Of a DNA stretch of 64,000 nt, positions 1 through 8,407 are shown in pieces. The DNA comes from Exiguobacterium sp. TNDT2 (GTDB lineage: Bacteria; Bacillota; Bacilli; Exiguobacteriales; Exiguobacteriaceae). The stretch is from NCBI RefSeq assembly GCF_003331145.1, contig NZ_QLVE01000002.1:124001-188000 (forward strand), read 5' to 3'. The notes beneath the pieces were generated by a model. The model was not told the origin of the DNA and did no database searches. It saw only the letters and a program-made list of their open reading frames with translations. The translations under genes were made by a program, and so were the position numbers. Within the stretch, counting starts at the first letter, position 1. Every line of letters starts with the position of its first letter.

Positions 1-643
1 GAGCGTGGTGGGCCCAAACGCCCGCATAGTAATCGGCCTGAAGCTCGAAGCGGACCAAATATTTATTGAACTGCGTCTCACTCATCTCGTTACGGAGCGG
101 CATAATCTCATCCGTCGTTCCGAGCAGTGTCTGCACGTGATGGCCGACCTCGTGGGCGACGACATATGCCATCGCAAAGTCACCCGGTGCATTGAAGCGC
201 TGGCTCAAGTCATCGTAAAAACTCAAGTCGATATATAATTTCTGATCACCCGGACAGTAAAACGGCCCGACCGCTGACCCAGCAATTCCACACGCCGATT
301 CGACCTGGTCTTTATAGATGACGAGCGTCGGCTCCCGATACGTCAATCCGTTCTCCGCGAAAAGATCGGTCCATACTTCCTCGGTATCCCTTAGCACGAC
401 CGACACGAAGTCCGCCATCTCTTCTTCCCGGGCTGACCCTTCATACGTGCCCGATGTCTGTTGTGGTTCTCCGAGTCCGATGTTGTTGACGATGTCCCCT
501 GGATTACCACCATTGAGCAAGGTGAAGACGATGACTAAAATCAGTCCGAAGCCTCCGCCGACCCCCGCGATTCCCCTCCCGCCGACACGTTGTCCCCGTC
601 GATCCTCGACGTTCCGACTTGCTTGTCTGCCTTTCCATTTCAT
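1..643 (-). CDS. Neutral zinc metallopeptidase, YpfJ-like (3' end missing)
   Basis: The reading frame runs off the left edge, so the C-terminus is absent. The ATG at 643 follows AGGAGG at a good distance. The N-terminus is basic (MKWKGRQ) and is followed by a glycine-rich membrane segment at about residues 26-43. The zinc motif HEVGH lies at residues 164-168, with a downstream ELQADYYAGVW segment that supplies the third ligand in this family. Members are membrane-anchored metalloproteases of unknown substrate. The two cysteines around SACG and FYCPG are also typical. Assignment to the family is firm; function is not known. Confidence 0.85.
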   Translation of the reverse strand, partial: MKWKGRQASRNVEDRRGQRVGGRGIAGVGGGFGLILVIVFTLLNGGNPGDIVNNIGLGEPQQTSGTYEGSAREEEMADFVSVVLRDTEEVWTDLFAENGLTYREPTLVIYKDQVESACGIAGSAVGPFYCPGDQKLYIDLSFYDDLSQRFNAPGDFAMAYVVAHEVGHHVQTLLGTTDEIMPLRNEMSETQFNKYLVRFELQADYYAGVWAHHA

Positions 644-807
644 GCGCCTGTTCCTCCTACGTCTAGTCTGTCTTGTTCCATACCCGGTTTGAAGCCATTT
701 CGCACCTGTATTTTTTATTTCCGTCGTTCCTTTTCCTGATTTTGTTCTTTTCACACCATCTTCGTTTCACTAAACTGAAAGAGAACGAATAAAAAGGAGG
801 AACCTAT

Positions 808-996
808 ATGCCATACGTAACTGTCAAGATGCTTCTTGGCCGTACGGTCGAACAAAAGCGCGCGTTGATTGAAAAAGTGACAGACGCCGTCTCGGAAACG
901 ACGAACGCACCGAAAGAAAACATCACCGTTTTTATCGAAGAGATGGACGCAACGCACTACGGCCAAGCCGGCGTTATGCACGCGGACAAGAAGTAA
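808..996 (+). CDS. ywhB: 4-oxalocrotonate tautomerase family protein (YwhB-like)
   Basis: This is a 62-residue protein beginning MPYVTVKM. Removal of Met exposes Pro-1, the catalytic base of the 4-oxalocrotonate tautomerase family. Length and sequence match Bacillus YwhB, which acts as a small oligomeric keto-enol tautomerase on 2-hydroxymuconate-like substrates. An AAGGAGG ribosome site precedes the ATG. The gene is monocistronic and ends at a strong hairpin shared with the convergent symporter gene. The physiological substrate is unknown. Confidence 0.9.
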   Translation: MPYVTVKMLLGRTVEQKRALIEKVTDAVSETTNAPKENITVFIEEMDATHYGQAGVMHADKK

Positions 997-1000
997 CCAA

Positions 1001-1040
1001 CACGACCGCCCTTCCAACTCGGAGGGCGGTCGTTGTTTAG
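1001..1040. terminator. Bidirectional intrinsic terminator
   Basis: The stem CGACCGCCCT / AGGGCGGTCG (1003-1012 with 1023-1032) lies between the convergent tautomerase and symporter genes and is followed by a short, impure T run. Confidence 0.75.
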
Positions 1041-2623
1041 TCTTCTAAATTCACTTCAAACCGCTCGTTCGGCACGGTCGGCTTAATGAGATGACGCGTC
1101 GCACGCCAAATGTGATAGCCGATCCGGTCGAGCCAGAGAAGGGCCTGGACTTTTTGAATCGTTTGGTCCATCTCGAGCTGATTGGCCGCCGTCTCTTCGA
1201 GCAGTTCGGCCCGGTGCGCTTTCCTGTATTCGGCAAGTTGTTTTGAGACCGTCTTCCACTGCCGCGACTCTTCCGGAGGCGTGTGATGATTGAGCGTCTC
1301 GACCATATCGAGTTCATGCAAGACAAGTTGACGTGCGACCAAGAAGTCCGTATCTCGAAGCGCATCGACCGGGTCGACTTCACGCATGACGAACAGCCAC
1401 CGCTCCAAGTGGTCGATTGTATGAAGCAACGATACGTGCTGTCCATAGTCGTTGCGGCCTCGCCCTTCCTCCAATTGAATCGTGCTCAAAAAGACACGGA
1501 CGTCTCCGAGCGTTTTCTCGACGAGTTGAAGTTCATCGTCGCGTTTTTCACCTTCCGTCAGCAACAGTTTCGTCTCGTTGCCGAGATACCGCTCAATCTC
1601 AATCAAAGATCGCCGAGCGGCCTCGAGCGCGACTGTCGGAATGCGGGCCATGTTTGGGTTTAAAAAACGGGTCAGTTTCTCGGAGCGGCTCGGAATCCAT
1701 TTGAGCAGCTGTCGACTGAACGCCTCATGAAACGGCAAAAACGTGAACACCCCGAGCAGATGGAACGACGTGTGGAACAAAGCAAGCCGCAACAATTCGT
1801 TCCAGTCGAGGCGCTCGGCCACACCGTTGACTACACCGAACAAGAGCGGGAACGTCAGCCAGCCAATCAGTAAAATCGAGCCGTGGACGAGCAGATGGGC
1901 GAGGACAATCCGGCGAGCCGACTTCCAACCTCCAATCGATCCGAGCGCGACGACGAGACTCGTCCCGGCGCTTTGCCCTAGGACAAGTAGACAGGCTTGA
2001 GCAAGCGTCACCGTATCGGTCGCAAGTGCCGTCATTGTCAAGACGAGACCAATACTCGACGACTGCAATAAAACAGTCATCAACAGACCCGTACCGAGCA
2101 GCGCGAGTTGATGCAACGGTGTGTCCGTTTCCCAACCAGCGAACGAGAACGAGACGACGTCGCGCATCGCCTCTTGAAGCGTCCCGATGCCGACAAAAAT
2201 GAGGCCGAGTCCGACCATGAGCATGCCGATGCGTTTGACGCGCCGCCCAATCAATCGCAGCGTCATCCCGACCCCGATGAGCGGGAGCAACAGCTCGCGG
2301 ATGTCCACGTTATAACCTAAGAGCGCCACAATCCATCCCGTCGTCGCGCTGCCAGCGTTCGCCCCAATGACGAGCGTGAGCGCTTGGGTGAACGTCAGCA
2401 GGCCGGCACTGACGAAACTGATCGTCATGAGCGTTGTCACGGTCGACGATTGAAACAATGCCGTCATCGTCGCCCCGAGAAACGCACCGGCGACCGGACC
2501 TTCCGCCAAACGATTCAACCGTTGCCGGAGCCGTTCCCCGGCCATGTTTTTCAACGTATCCGTCAACAACATCATCCCGAGCAGGAAGATGCCGACCCCG
2601 CCGACCAATGTTCCGACCCCCAT
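1037..2623 (-). CDS. Na/Pi cotransporter family protein with PhoU-like C-terminus
   Basis: This 528-residue membrane protein has two Na/Pi symporter repeats, each with the signature glutamine-serine-serine (QSSTVTT at 58-64, QSSSIG at 187-192). About 310 hydrophobic N-terminal residues are followed by a roughly 200-residue helical domain resembling PhoU. This is the NptA/YjbB-type arrangement, predicted to move phosphate with sodium across the membrane. It starts 23 bases after ywfO on the same strand, so the two are probably co-transcribed. Substrate and direction are inferred from the family only. Confidence 0.85.
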   Translation of the reverse strand: MGVGTLVGGVGIFLLGMMLLTDTLKNMAGERLRQRLNRLAEGPVAGAFLGATMTALFQSSTVTTLMTISFVSAGLLTFTQALTLVIGANAGSATTGWIVALLGYNVDIRELLLPLIGVGMTLRLIGRRVKRIGMLMVGLGLIFVGIGTLQEAMRDVVSFSFAGWETDTPLHQLALLGTGLLMTVLLQSSSIGLVLTMTALATDTVTLAQACLLVLGQSAGTSLVVALGSIGGWKSARRIVLAHLLVHGSILLIGWLTFPLLFGVVNGVAERLDWNELLRLALFHTSFHLLGVFTFLPFHEAFSRQLLKWIPSRSEKLTRFLNPNMARIPTVALEAARRSLIEIERYLGNETKLLLTEGEKRDDELQLVEKTLGDVRVFLSTIQLEEGRGRNDYGQHVSLLHTIDHLERWLFVMREVDPVDALRDTDFLVARQLVLHELDMVETLNHHTPPEESRQWKTVSKQLAEYRKAHRAELLEETAANQLEMDQTIQKVQALLWLDRIGYHIWRATRHLIKPTVPNERFEVNLED

Positions 2624-2646
2624 GGTGTCACTTCCTTTTCAACGAT

Positions 2647-3942
2647 TCAATCCCCTCGTAGCGTTGACAACATCCATGTCTTTTCTGACGCATACTCTTT
2701 CAAATTAAGGAGCACGTCCTCCGGATAATAGATTTTCTCGTCGGATTGTCGTGAGTTCAAAATCGATTGGACGAGCATCGACACTTCCGAAATCTCACGT
2801 CGGTCGCCGTCATTCATTTGAAGGTAGATGCCTTCATATTTTCCGTGCCCTTTATACAAATCGTACGGCAATTGACTGAGTTGATCCTCGAGCAAATAGT
2901 AGCGGGTCGGTAAGCCGATCGCCTCCATCGTCGAACGAAGTCGGGCCATGTAGCGGACGCGGTTCGCTTCTGGAAAGTTTCTATATTTTAACAGACGACG
3001 GTTCACGAAACGACTAGCGAGGTCGGCCAAAATCGGGTCCGCCTCATCCATCCATTCTTGAAAATAGAAATAGACGATCGTCTCATCGAGCTTCAAATAA
3101 TGCTCAAGCGTCATATCTTCATGGTTGAAGATGGGCAAGAAGTGCTTCGGCGTCATGTCGAACGCGTAGCCCGACTCGTACAGTTCTTGCGCGCGCTCGA
3201 GCACGGCCTTGAGTAACAAGTCGCTCGACCGCGTCGCCGGGTGCAAGTACACTTGCCAATACATTTGATAGCGTCGCATGATATAGTCCTCGATCGTATG
3301 CATCCCAGACTGTTTGACGACGATTTGATCCTCGTCCGGACGCAATACCCGAAGCATGCGCTCGAGATCGAACTTGCCGTAACTGACACCGGCGAAATGG
3401 GCGTCGCGAAGCAGATAGTCCATCCGGTCGACATCGAGCTGGGAACTGAGGATGTTGACGAGCAGGCGGTTCGGGTGCGTCTTATTGATGATGGCCGCGA
3501 CTTCTTCCGGAAAACCGACGCCCATCTCGGACAGCACTTTGTTCACTTCCGTGTCACCGAGGATGATGCGTTCGGTCCACACCTCGTGGCGGACGGCGAA
3601 GACGTGCTCGAACGCATGCGAGAACGGACCGTGTCCGACGTCGTGGAGCAGAGCCGCTGCGAGCAACAACTCCCGGTTCCGGTCGTCCCACTCCGGATAC
3701 TCGTGGAACTGGTCGATCAGCTGTCGGGCAATCTCATAGACGCCGAGCGAATGATGGAAACGTGTATGCTCGGCCCCATGGAACGTCAAAAATGACGTCC
3801 CGAGCTGCTTAATGCGACGTAACCGTTGAAACTCTTTCGTGTTGATTAATTCCCAGACGAGATGATCATAGACATATATATAGCGGTGAACCGGATCTTT
3901 GAACACTTTCGAACCGGATAATTGACCTCGTGACGTGTACAT
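2647..3942 (-). CDS. ywfO: HD-domain phosphohydrolase YwfO
   Basis: This 431-residue protein carries an HD metal-binding core: HHSLG at 63-67, HD at 100-101 and the dGTPase-type HGPFSHAFEH from 104. It resembles Bacillus YwfO and the SAMHD1/dGTPase-like family, which hydrolyse deoxynucleoside triphosphates. The start is supported by AGGGGG upstream of the ATG. It is divergent from lipL and leads the Na/Pi symporter gene. Conservation of the ywfO-lipL neighbourhood with Bacillus supports the assignment. The exact nucleotide substrate is not determined here. Confidence 0.9.
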   Translation of the reverse strand: MYTSRGQLSGSKVFKDPVHRYIYVYDHLVWELINTKEFQRLRRIKQLGTSFLTFHGAEHTRFHHSLGVYEIARQLIDQFHEYPEWDDRNRELLLAAALLHDVGHGPFSHAFEHVFAVRHEVWTERIILGDTEVNKVLSEMGVGFPEEVAAIINKTHPNRLLVNILSSQLDVDRMDYLLRDAHFAGVSYGKFDLERMLRVLRPDEDQIVVKQSGMHTIEDYIMRRYQMYWQVYLHPATRSSDLLLKAVLERAQELYESGYAFDMTPKHFLPIFNHEDMTLEHYLKLDETIVYFYFQEWMDEADPILADLASRFVNRRLLKYRNFPEANRVRYMARLRSTMEAIGLPTRYYLLEDQLSQLPYDLYKGHGKYEGIYLQMNDGDRREISEVSMLVQSILNSRQSDEKIYYPEDVLLNLKEYASEKTWMLSTLRGD

Positions 3943-4003
3943 GACGTTGCCCCCTACGTTTCATTAGTGATTGAATTCGACTTCTAGTCCGTCGTTCCTC
4001 CCG

Positions 4004-4012
4004 TGCTATAAT
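4004..4012 (+). promoter_or_regulatory. Extended -10 promoter of lipL
   Basis: TGCTATAAT lies 37 bases before the preferred lipL start. It is a perfect -10 hexamer with a TGn extension, and there is no good -35 upstream, as is usual for extended -10 promoters. Confidence 0.6.
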
Positions 4013-4048
4013 GAAGAGGAACTTATTTATTGAAAAGGAATTATGTAT

Positions 4049-4891
4049 ATGACCCATCCATTATTACGACAACCGACCTATCGTGTCATTGATCAGTCTT
4101 CGCTCGGCCCCGCCTTTCAAGCCGAGCAATCGTTCGCGACGGACGACACGCTCTGCGCGTCGACAGCGACGTCAGGTGCCGTCCTCAGGGCCTGGGTCCA
4201 TGTAAACACGGTCGTTCTCGGAATTCAAGACGCCCGGCTGCCTCATTTATCAGACGGGATTCGATTCCTCCAGGAACGCGGCTTCCGTCCCGTCGTGCGA
4301 AATTCAGGAGGGCTTGCCGTCGTCTTAGACGCGGACGTATTGAACTTGTCCCTAATTTTACCCGAGAAAGACGGGATTCAAATCGATAGCGGCTACGAAG
4401 CGATGACGTCACTCATCCAACTCATGTTTCGAGACGTGACGACCAAGATTGTTCCTGGTGAAATCGTCGGCTCCTACTGCCCGGGCAGCTTCGATTTGTC
4501 GATTGACGGGAAAAAGTTCGCCGGCATCTCACAGCGCCGTGTCCGCGGCGGCGTCGCCGTCCAGATTTACTTGAGCGTCCGCAAGAGCGGGAGTGAACGG
4601 GCCGCTCTCATCCGTGACTTTTATGAGCGTGCCATCCAAGGTGAAGCGACACGGTTCACTTATCCGGCGATCGTGCCTGAGACGATGGCGTCACTCGAGG
4701 ACTTGCTTGGGATCCCGCTCACCGTCAACGACGTGTTGCGTCGCGCCTACACTGTCCTCAGCAGCGTGAGCCGGCTGATTCCCGGCTCGCTCGACACGGA
4801 CGAGCAGGCGACGCTTGTTACCCAGCTCGACCGGATGTGGAAGCGCAATGAACCGATCCGCGAGATTGAACAACAACTAGCAGAGGAGTGA
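4049..4891 (+). CDS. lipL: Octanoyl-[GcvH]:protein N-octanoyltransferase LipL
   Basis: LipL moves octanoyl or lipoyl groups from GcvH to E2 subunits of 2-oxoacid dehydrogenases. The protein has the biotin/lipoate ligase fold with RNSGGLAVVLD and the catalytic segment GSYCPGSFDLS, whose cysteine (about residue 144) forms the acyl thioester. It closely resembles Bacillus YwfL/LipL. An ATG two codons upstream (4043) is possible, but GGAA lies only two bases from it; the ATG at 4049 has normal spacing. It is followed after 4 bases by a DegV gene. With lipA and lipM nearby, the full relay is present. Confidence 0.93.
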   Translation: MTHPLLRQPTYRVIDQSSLGPAFQAEQSFATDDTLCASTATSGAVLRAWVHVNTVVLGIQDARLPHLSDGIRFLQERGFRPVVRNSGGLAVVLDADVLNLSLILPEKDGIQIDSGYEAMTSLIQLMFRDVTTKIVPGEIVGSYCPGSFDLSIDGKKFAGISQRRVRGGVAVQIYLSVRKSGSERAALIRDFYERAIQGEATRFTYPAIVPETMASLEDLLGIPLTVNDVLRRAYTVLSSVSRLIPGSLDTDEQATLVTQLDRMWKRNEPIREIEQQLAEE

Positions 4892-4895
4892 GCGC

Positions 4896-5741
4896 ATGTT
4901 TAAAATCATAACCGATACCGGCGCCGATTTGACCCAAGACCAAGTCGTCGAATACGGTCTCGAGATGTTACTGCTTGGTGTCGTCATTGACAATGAAGAG
5001 TTTTTAGATGGAGAGACGATTCAGCCGAAAGACGTCTACGATGCGATGCGTGCCGGGAAGACGCCGAAAACGTTCCAAATCGAGGCATCCCAGCTTGAAC
5101 ACTGTTTCCGTCAACATCTCGAATCGGAAATCCCATTTCTGTACCTTGCCTTCTCAGGTGAGCTCTCAGGCACTTATCAGACGGCCGTCATGGTCGGAAA
5201 CCTTCTTAAAGAAGAATACCCGAACAGCACGTTCCATATTCTTGATACGCGTGCCGCCTCGGTCGGACAAGGACTGTTCGTCAAGACGGTCGCCGAGTAT
5301 GGTCAAGACCATACGTATGAAGAGACAGTCGCCTACGCGACGTCACTCGTCGGCAAAATCCGGCATTTGTTCACGGTCGAATCGCTCGAGTATTTGATGC
5401 GCGGCGGTCGCGTCTCGAAAGCGAGCGCGTTCATCGGGGATTTGTTGACGATTTTACCGCTCTTGACAGTCGAAGACGGCAAGCTCGTCCCAATCGAGAA
5501 GGTGCGCGGTCATAAAAAAGTGTTGCGCCGCATCGTCGAATGGATGACCGAGTCGAAACCGCTCGTCGAGGGCGGGCACGTCTTCATTGGTCATGGCGAC
5601 GACCCGGTCAAAGCCGATCAATTTGAAGCGTTGCTGCGGGAATACATGAACCCGGCGCACGTCACGAAAACGATTGTCGGTTCGGCCATCGGGGCGCACA
5701 CAGGCCCGGGTCTTCTCGTCGTCGGTTATTTTGAGGCGTGA
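4896..5741 (+). CDS. DegV family fatty-acid-binding protein
   Basis: This 281-residue protein begins with the family signature ITDTGADL and carries the fatty-acid pocket motif SGELSGTYQ. DegV/FakB proteins hold a fatty acid for phosphorylation by the FakA kinase. The ribosome site (AGAGGAGTG) lies inside the 3' end of lipL, so the two are translationally close. The pairing with an octanoyl transferase is suggestive, since both handle acyl chains, but no direct link is shown. No FakA is in the window. Confidence 0.88.
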   Translation: MFKIITDTGADLTQDQVVEYGLEMLLLGVVIDNEEFLDGETIQPKDVYDAMRAGKTPKTFQIEASQLEHCFRQHLESEIPFLYLAFSGELSGTYQTAVMVGNLLKEEYPNSTFHILDTRAASVGQGLFVKTVAEYGQDHTYEETVAYATSLVGKIRHLFTVESLEYLMRGGRVSKASAFIGDLLTILPLLTVEDGKLVPIEKVRGHKKVLRRIVEWMTESKPLVEGGHVFIGHGDDPVKADQFEALLREYMNPAHVTKTIVGSAIGAHTGPGLLVVGYFEA

Positions 5742-6088
5742 TGAAACGACGCGTTTGGCTCACGACGGGATTACTCCTGCTGATTGGAGCATATGCGTTG
5801 TTTCACATCGATGAAGCCCATAAACGACAATTTCTTCAACACTATTTGCATGAATATCATGCACTGTCTGATTCGTCTTATTCATCGCATGCCAGTATCA
5901 CTCAATTCGGTACCATGTTCCATGTCACGTTAGTTGATGAACCGGACATCATGTACGACTTTTTTGTCAAACGACGCGATGGTGTCATGCATATCGTTTA
6001 CAGTTTTAATTTGGAACAAGGACACGGTCTCCGCGATCGCGAGTTCGAAACCGTCAACTACGCCATCCTTGATACGTTATTCAAATGA
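5741..6088 (+). CDS. Small single-pass membrane-anchored protein, unknown function
   Basis: The ATG overlaps the degV stop by one base (TGATG), so it is translated by coupling; a GTG one codon earlier (5738) is less likely. About 115 residues: a basic start, one hydrophobic segment (residues 6-20), then a soluble extracytoplasmic domain. It superficially resembles small DUF3139-type proteins, but I cannot confirm that. It is the third gene of the lipL operon and ends at a good terminator. Confidence 0.7.
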   Translation: MKRRVWLTTGLLLLIGAYALFHIDEAHKRQFLQHYLHEYHALSDSSYSSHASITQFGTMFHVTLVDEPDIMYDFFVKRRDGVMHIVYSFNLEQGHGLRDREFETVNYAILDTLFK

Positions 6089-6090
6089 CA

Positions 6091-6127
6091 AACCGCGAGC
6101 ACCCTCATGGGCGCTCGTGGTTTTTTG
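6091..6127. terminator. Intrinsic terminator of the lipL operon
   Basis: CCGCGAGC pairs with GCTCGTGG and is followed by TTTTTTG. It probably also serves the convergent nagZ gene. Confidence 0.75.
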
Positions 6128-6128
6128 T

Positions 6129-8078
6129 TCATTTATTCCAGTTGCGGAATCCGTCACCGAATTCGAGATGCAAGTCATCTCCGAACAAGCCGTTCTCGAC
6201 CGTTGGTACATCGACCGGGAGTTTGCCCGTAGGCTTGACTTCACCGAAGATGGCGCGAATGCCGGCCGGGAGGTTCGGTCCTGCCGATTTGGCATTGCCT
6301 GCCTCGGAGTCCGGTCCGTTCGGGTCACCTTTGAAGCCGTAGATGATGAGCTGGGCCGGTGCGTCCGGCTGAACCGCCACATCGTACGGGTTACGCAGGC
6401 TGAGCAAGACTGACTTCTTGCCCGTCTCGTTCGCGTAACGGAACACTTCGGCCGGCACGTAGTTGTCCGCCGCCGTCGATTTCAGTTTGGCGCTGTTGTT
6501 GACGTTCGAGCCGACGATGATATAGTCGGCCGCGTCGAGTTTTTCTTTCAATGCCGGGTTTTGCTCCAAGTGTTTCGTCGATGCCGTATAGTTCGCAGCG
6601 ATGACGTTCACGTCTTTCATGTTGCCGGCGTTTTTCTCAAGTGACTTGATCGTTTTGATCATGCTGTCCGTCTGATCTTTCGCCGGTGACAAGACGAGGA
6701 CCGTCTCACCTTTTTTCGGTTTGAACGGAAGCGTCTTGTCGTCGTTTTTCACGAGCGTGACAGCCGCCTCGGCGATTTCACGTTCTTTCGCTTTATGCTC
6801 GGCACTGCCGACGACCGCGTTCGCCTCGGCGAGCTTCGCTTCGAGCGTCGTCGTGTCGACCGACTCGTCCCAAATACCGCGTTTCGCTTTGAGCGTCAAA
6901 ATCCGCTCGACCGCTGCATCAATCTTCGCTTCTGACAGGCGTCCGTCTTCGACGGCCGCGATGACGTCGTTAAAGATCGTCTCGAGTTTCACGACGTCCG
7001 CGTTCGACCGCAAGATCGTCGGCATGAGCGCGATATCCACGCCCGCATCGAACGTTTTGATGACCGCTTCGGCTTCCGTGAAGTTATCGGCAATCGCCTG
7101 CATGTTCAAGGCGTCCGTGATGACAATGCCGTCATAGCCCATGTCTTCACGCAAGACGCCGGTGATGACATCGTCCGACAACGTCGCTGGGAGCGGGAAC
7201 GTGCCGCGCGGCGAGTTGACGACTTCATCCTCGATTTGCGGCATCCCGATGTGTGCCGTCATGATCATATCGATGCCTTCAGTGATGGCCCGCTTGAACG
7301 GTAACAGTTCGAGACCGCGCAAGTCTTCGAGCGATTTGTCAACGATCGGGAGTCCGTAATGCGAGTCGACCGCCGTGTCACCGTGACCCGGGAAATGCTT
7401 CGCCGTCGCGGCGACGCCCTGGTCTTGAATGCCTTGTATCATCGCCGAGCCGAGCTCGCCGACGAGTTCCGGGTCGCTCGAGAACGAGCGTACGCCGATG
7501 ACCGGGTTAGCCGGGTTGTTGTTGACGTCTAGCACCGGACCGAAGTTGACGTTCACCCCGAGCGCGTTCAACTCCGAACCGATAATATTCCCCGCGTCGT
7601 ATGCATACTGGCTGCTCCGTGTCGCCCCGAGCGCCATGTTGCCCGGCAAATTCGTGCCCGTTCCGAGCCGTGTCACGATTCCACCCTCTTGGTCAATCGT
7701 GATGAAGAGCGGTACGTCGTTGCTTGCGTCTTGTTTGACGACTTCTTGGAGGTCGTGGACGAGTTTCGTCGTCTGTTCGGTCTCGGTCACGTTTTCCGCG
7801 AACAAGATGACACCCCCGAGGTCAAACCGATCGATGACGCGTGCTACATCTGTCGCGAGCGCCGTATGGTTCGCCCCGTTCCATAATCGGAAGTCTGGCA
7901 TGATCATTTGGCCGAGCTTTTGTTCAAGCGTCATCGAATCGAGCTTGGCGTCGACACGCTGCTCGATCGACGGGACCGGTGTCTCCTCCGCCACGACCGC
8001 GTTCGCCAGCGGGGCCGATGAGACGAGTAGTGCTGTCGTCAGTCCGAGTGTTGCCGTCCAGTTCAGTGCCTTGTTCAT
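6129..8078 (-). CDS. nagZ: Secreted beta-N-acetylglucosaminidase, GH3 family (NagZ)
   Basis: This 649-residue protein has a cleavable Sec signal (hydrophobic 9-25, probable cut after ANA) and a glycoside hydrolase 3 catalytic domain. KHFPGHGDT at 227-235 supplies the NagZ-type His/Asp acid-base dyad, and Asp322 in IVITDALNM is the nucleophile. A second C-terminal domain follows (about 420-649), as in Bacillus NagZ (YbbD), which trims GlcNAc from peptidoglycan fragments. The start has AAAGGAG upstream. A promoter, a cre box and a leader hairpin precede it and suggest carbon control. The usual murRQP partners are not adjacent. Confidence 0.9.
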   Translation of the reverse strand: MNKALNWTATLGLTTALLVSSAPLANAVVAEETPVPSIEQRVDAKLDSMTLEQKLGQMIMPDFRLWNGANHTALATDVARVIDRFDLGGVILFAENVTETEQTTKLVHDLQEVVKQDASNDVPLFITIDQEGGIVTRLGTGTNLPGNMALGATRSSQYAYDAGNIIGSELNALGVNVNFGPVLDVNNNPANPVIGVRSFSSDPELVGELGSAMIQGIQDQGVAATAKHFPGHGDTAVDSHYGLPIVDKSLEDLRGLELLPFKRAITEGIDMIMTAHIGMPQIEDEVVNSPRGTFPLPATLSDDVITGVLREDMGYDGIVITDALNMQAIADNFTEAEAVIKTFDAGVDIALMPTILRSNADVVKLETIFNDVIAAVEDGRLSEAKIDAAVERILTLKAKRGIWDESVDTTTLEAKLAEANAVVGSAEHKAKEREIAEAAVTLVKNDDKTLPFKPKKGETVLVLSPAKDQTDSMIKTIKSLEKNAGNMKDVNVIAANYTASTKHLEQNPALKEKLDAADYIIVGSNVNNSAKLKSTAADNYVPAEVFRYANETGKKSVLLSLRNPYDVAVQPDAPAQLIIYGFKGDPNGPDSEAGNAKSAGPNLPAGIRAIFGEVKPTGKLPVDVPTVENGLFGDDLHLEFGDGFRNWNK

Positions 8079-8118
8079 ATTCCTTCACTCCTTTCTGAAA
8101 GTTTCCCCGACCCCCAAA

Positions 8119-8174
8119 CAAAAAGGCACGGAGGAAGAAGCGTTGCCTCACCAACGCTCGTTCGCCCCATGCCT
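8119..8174 (-). terminator. Terminator-like hairpin in the nagZ leader
   Basis: On the minus strand a long stem starts AGGCA and ends TGCCT (inner arms AGCGTTG / CAACGCT) and is followed by TTTTT. It lies between the nagZ promoter and its ribosome site, with no other gene upstream, so it is an attenuator candidate. Confidence 0.6.
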
Positions 8175-8218
8175 GATCGTATCAGTTACATATGGTCCTT
8201 ATTCAGGTGGTCATCGTC

Positions 8219-8247
8219 AGTATATCAATTCAAAAAATGGGAGACAA
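8219..8247 (-). promoter_or_regulatory. Sigma-A promoter of nagZ
   Basis: On the minus strand: TTGTCT, 17-base spacer, TATACT. The predicted transcript start is near 8212, giving a leader of about 134 bases. Confidence 0.65.
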
Positions 8248-8255
8248 CACTTCAA

Positions 8256-8270
8256 ATGAAAGCGTAATCA
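8256..8270. promoter_or_regulatory. Catabolite-responsive element (cre) upstream of nagZ
   Basis: ATGAAAGCGTAATCA fits the consensus WTGNAANCGNWNNCW at every position. It sits just upstream of the nagZ -35 (about -50), compatible with CcpA control. Confidence 0.6.
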
Positions 8271-8311
8271 TTTTGACATATACAATCTGTTTTGACACAC
8301 AGCTGACCTGT

Positions 8312-8326
8312 ATTGGCAAAGCCAAT
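8312..8326. repeat. Perfect 15-bp palindrome in the nagZ-lipA intergenic region
   Basis: ATTGGC-AAA-GCCAAT, upstream of the lipA promoter. There is no T run, so it reads as an operator rather than a terminator. The 8079-8407 gap otherwise holds only the nagZ and lipA control sites. Confidence 0.5.
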
Positions 8327-8337
8327 AATTTCGCTGG

Positions 8338-8366
8338 TTCGAATTCGACTCCATTTTTGGTAAACT
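8338..8366 (+). promoter_or_regulatory. Likely promoter of lipA
   Basis: TTCGAA, 17-base spacer, TAAACT, placed about 40 bases before the lipA start. Confidence 0.45.
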
Positions 8367-8407
8367 CTTTTTGTTAGGGGTTAACTTTCAAAAAGGGGGA
8401 AATCATC

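Noticed and set aside
8291-8296. TTGACA as a lipA -35
   Set aside because: No -10-like hexamer lies 16-18 bases downstream; the TTCGAA/TAAACT pair fits better.
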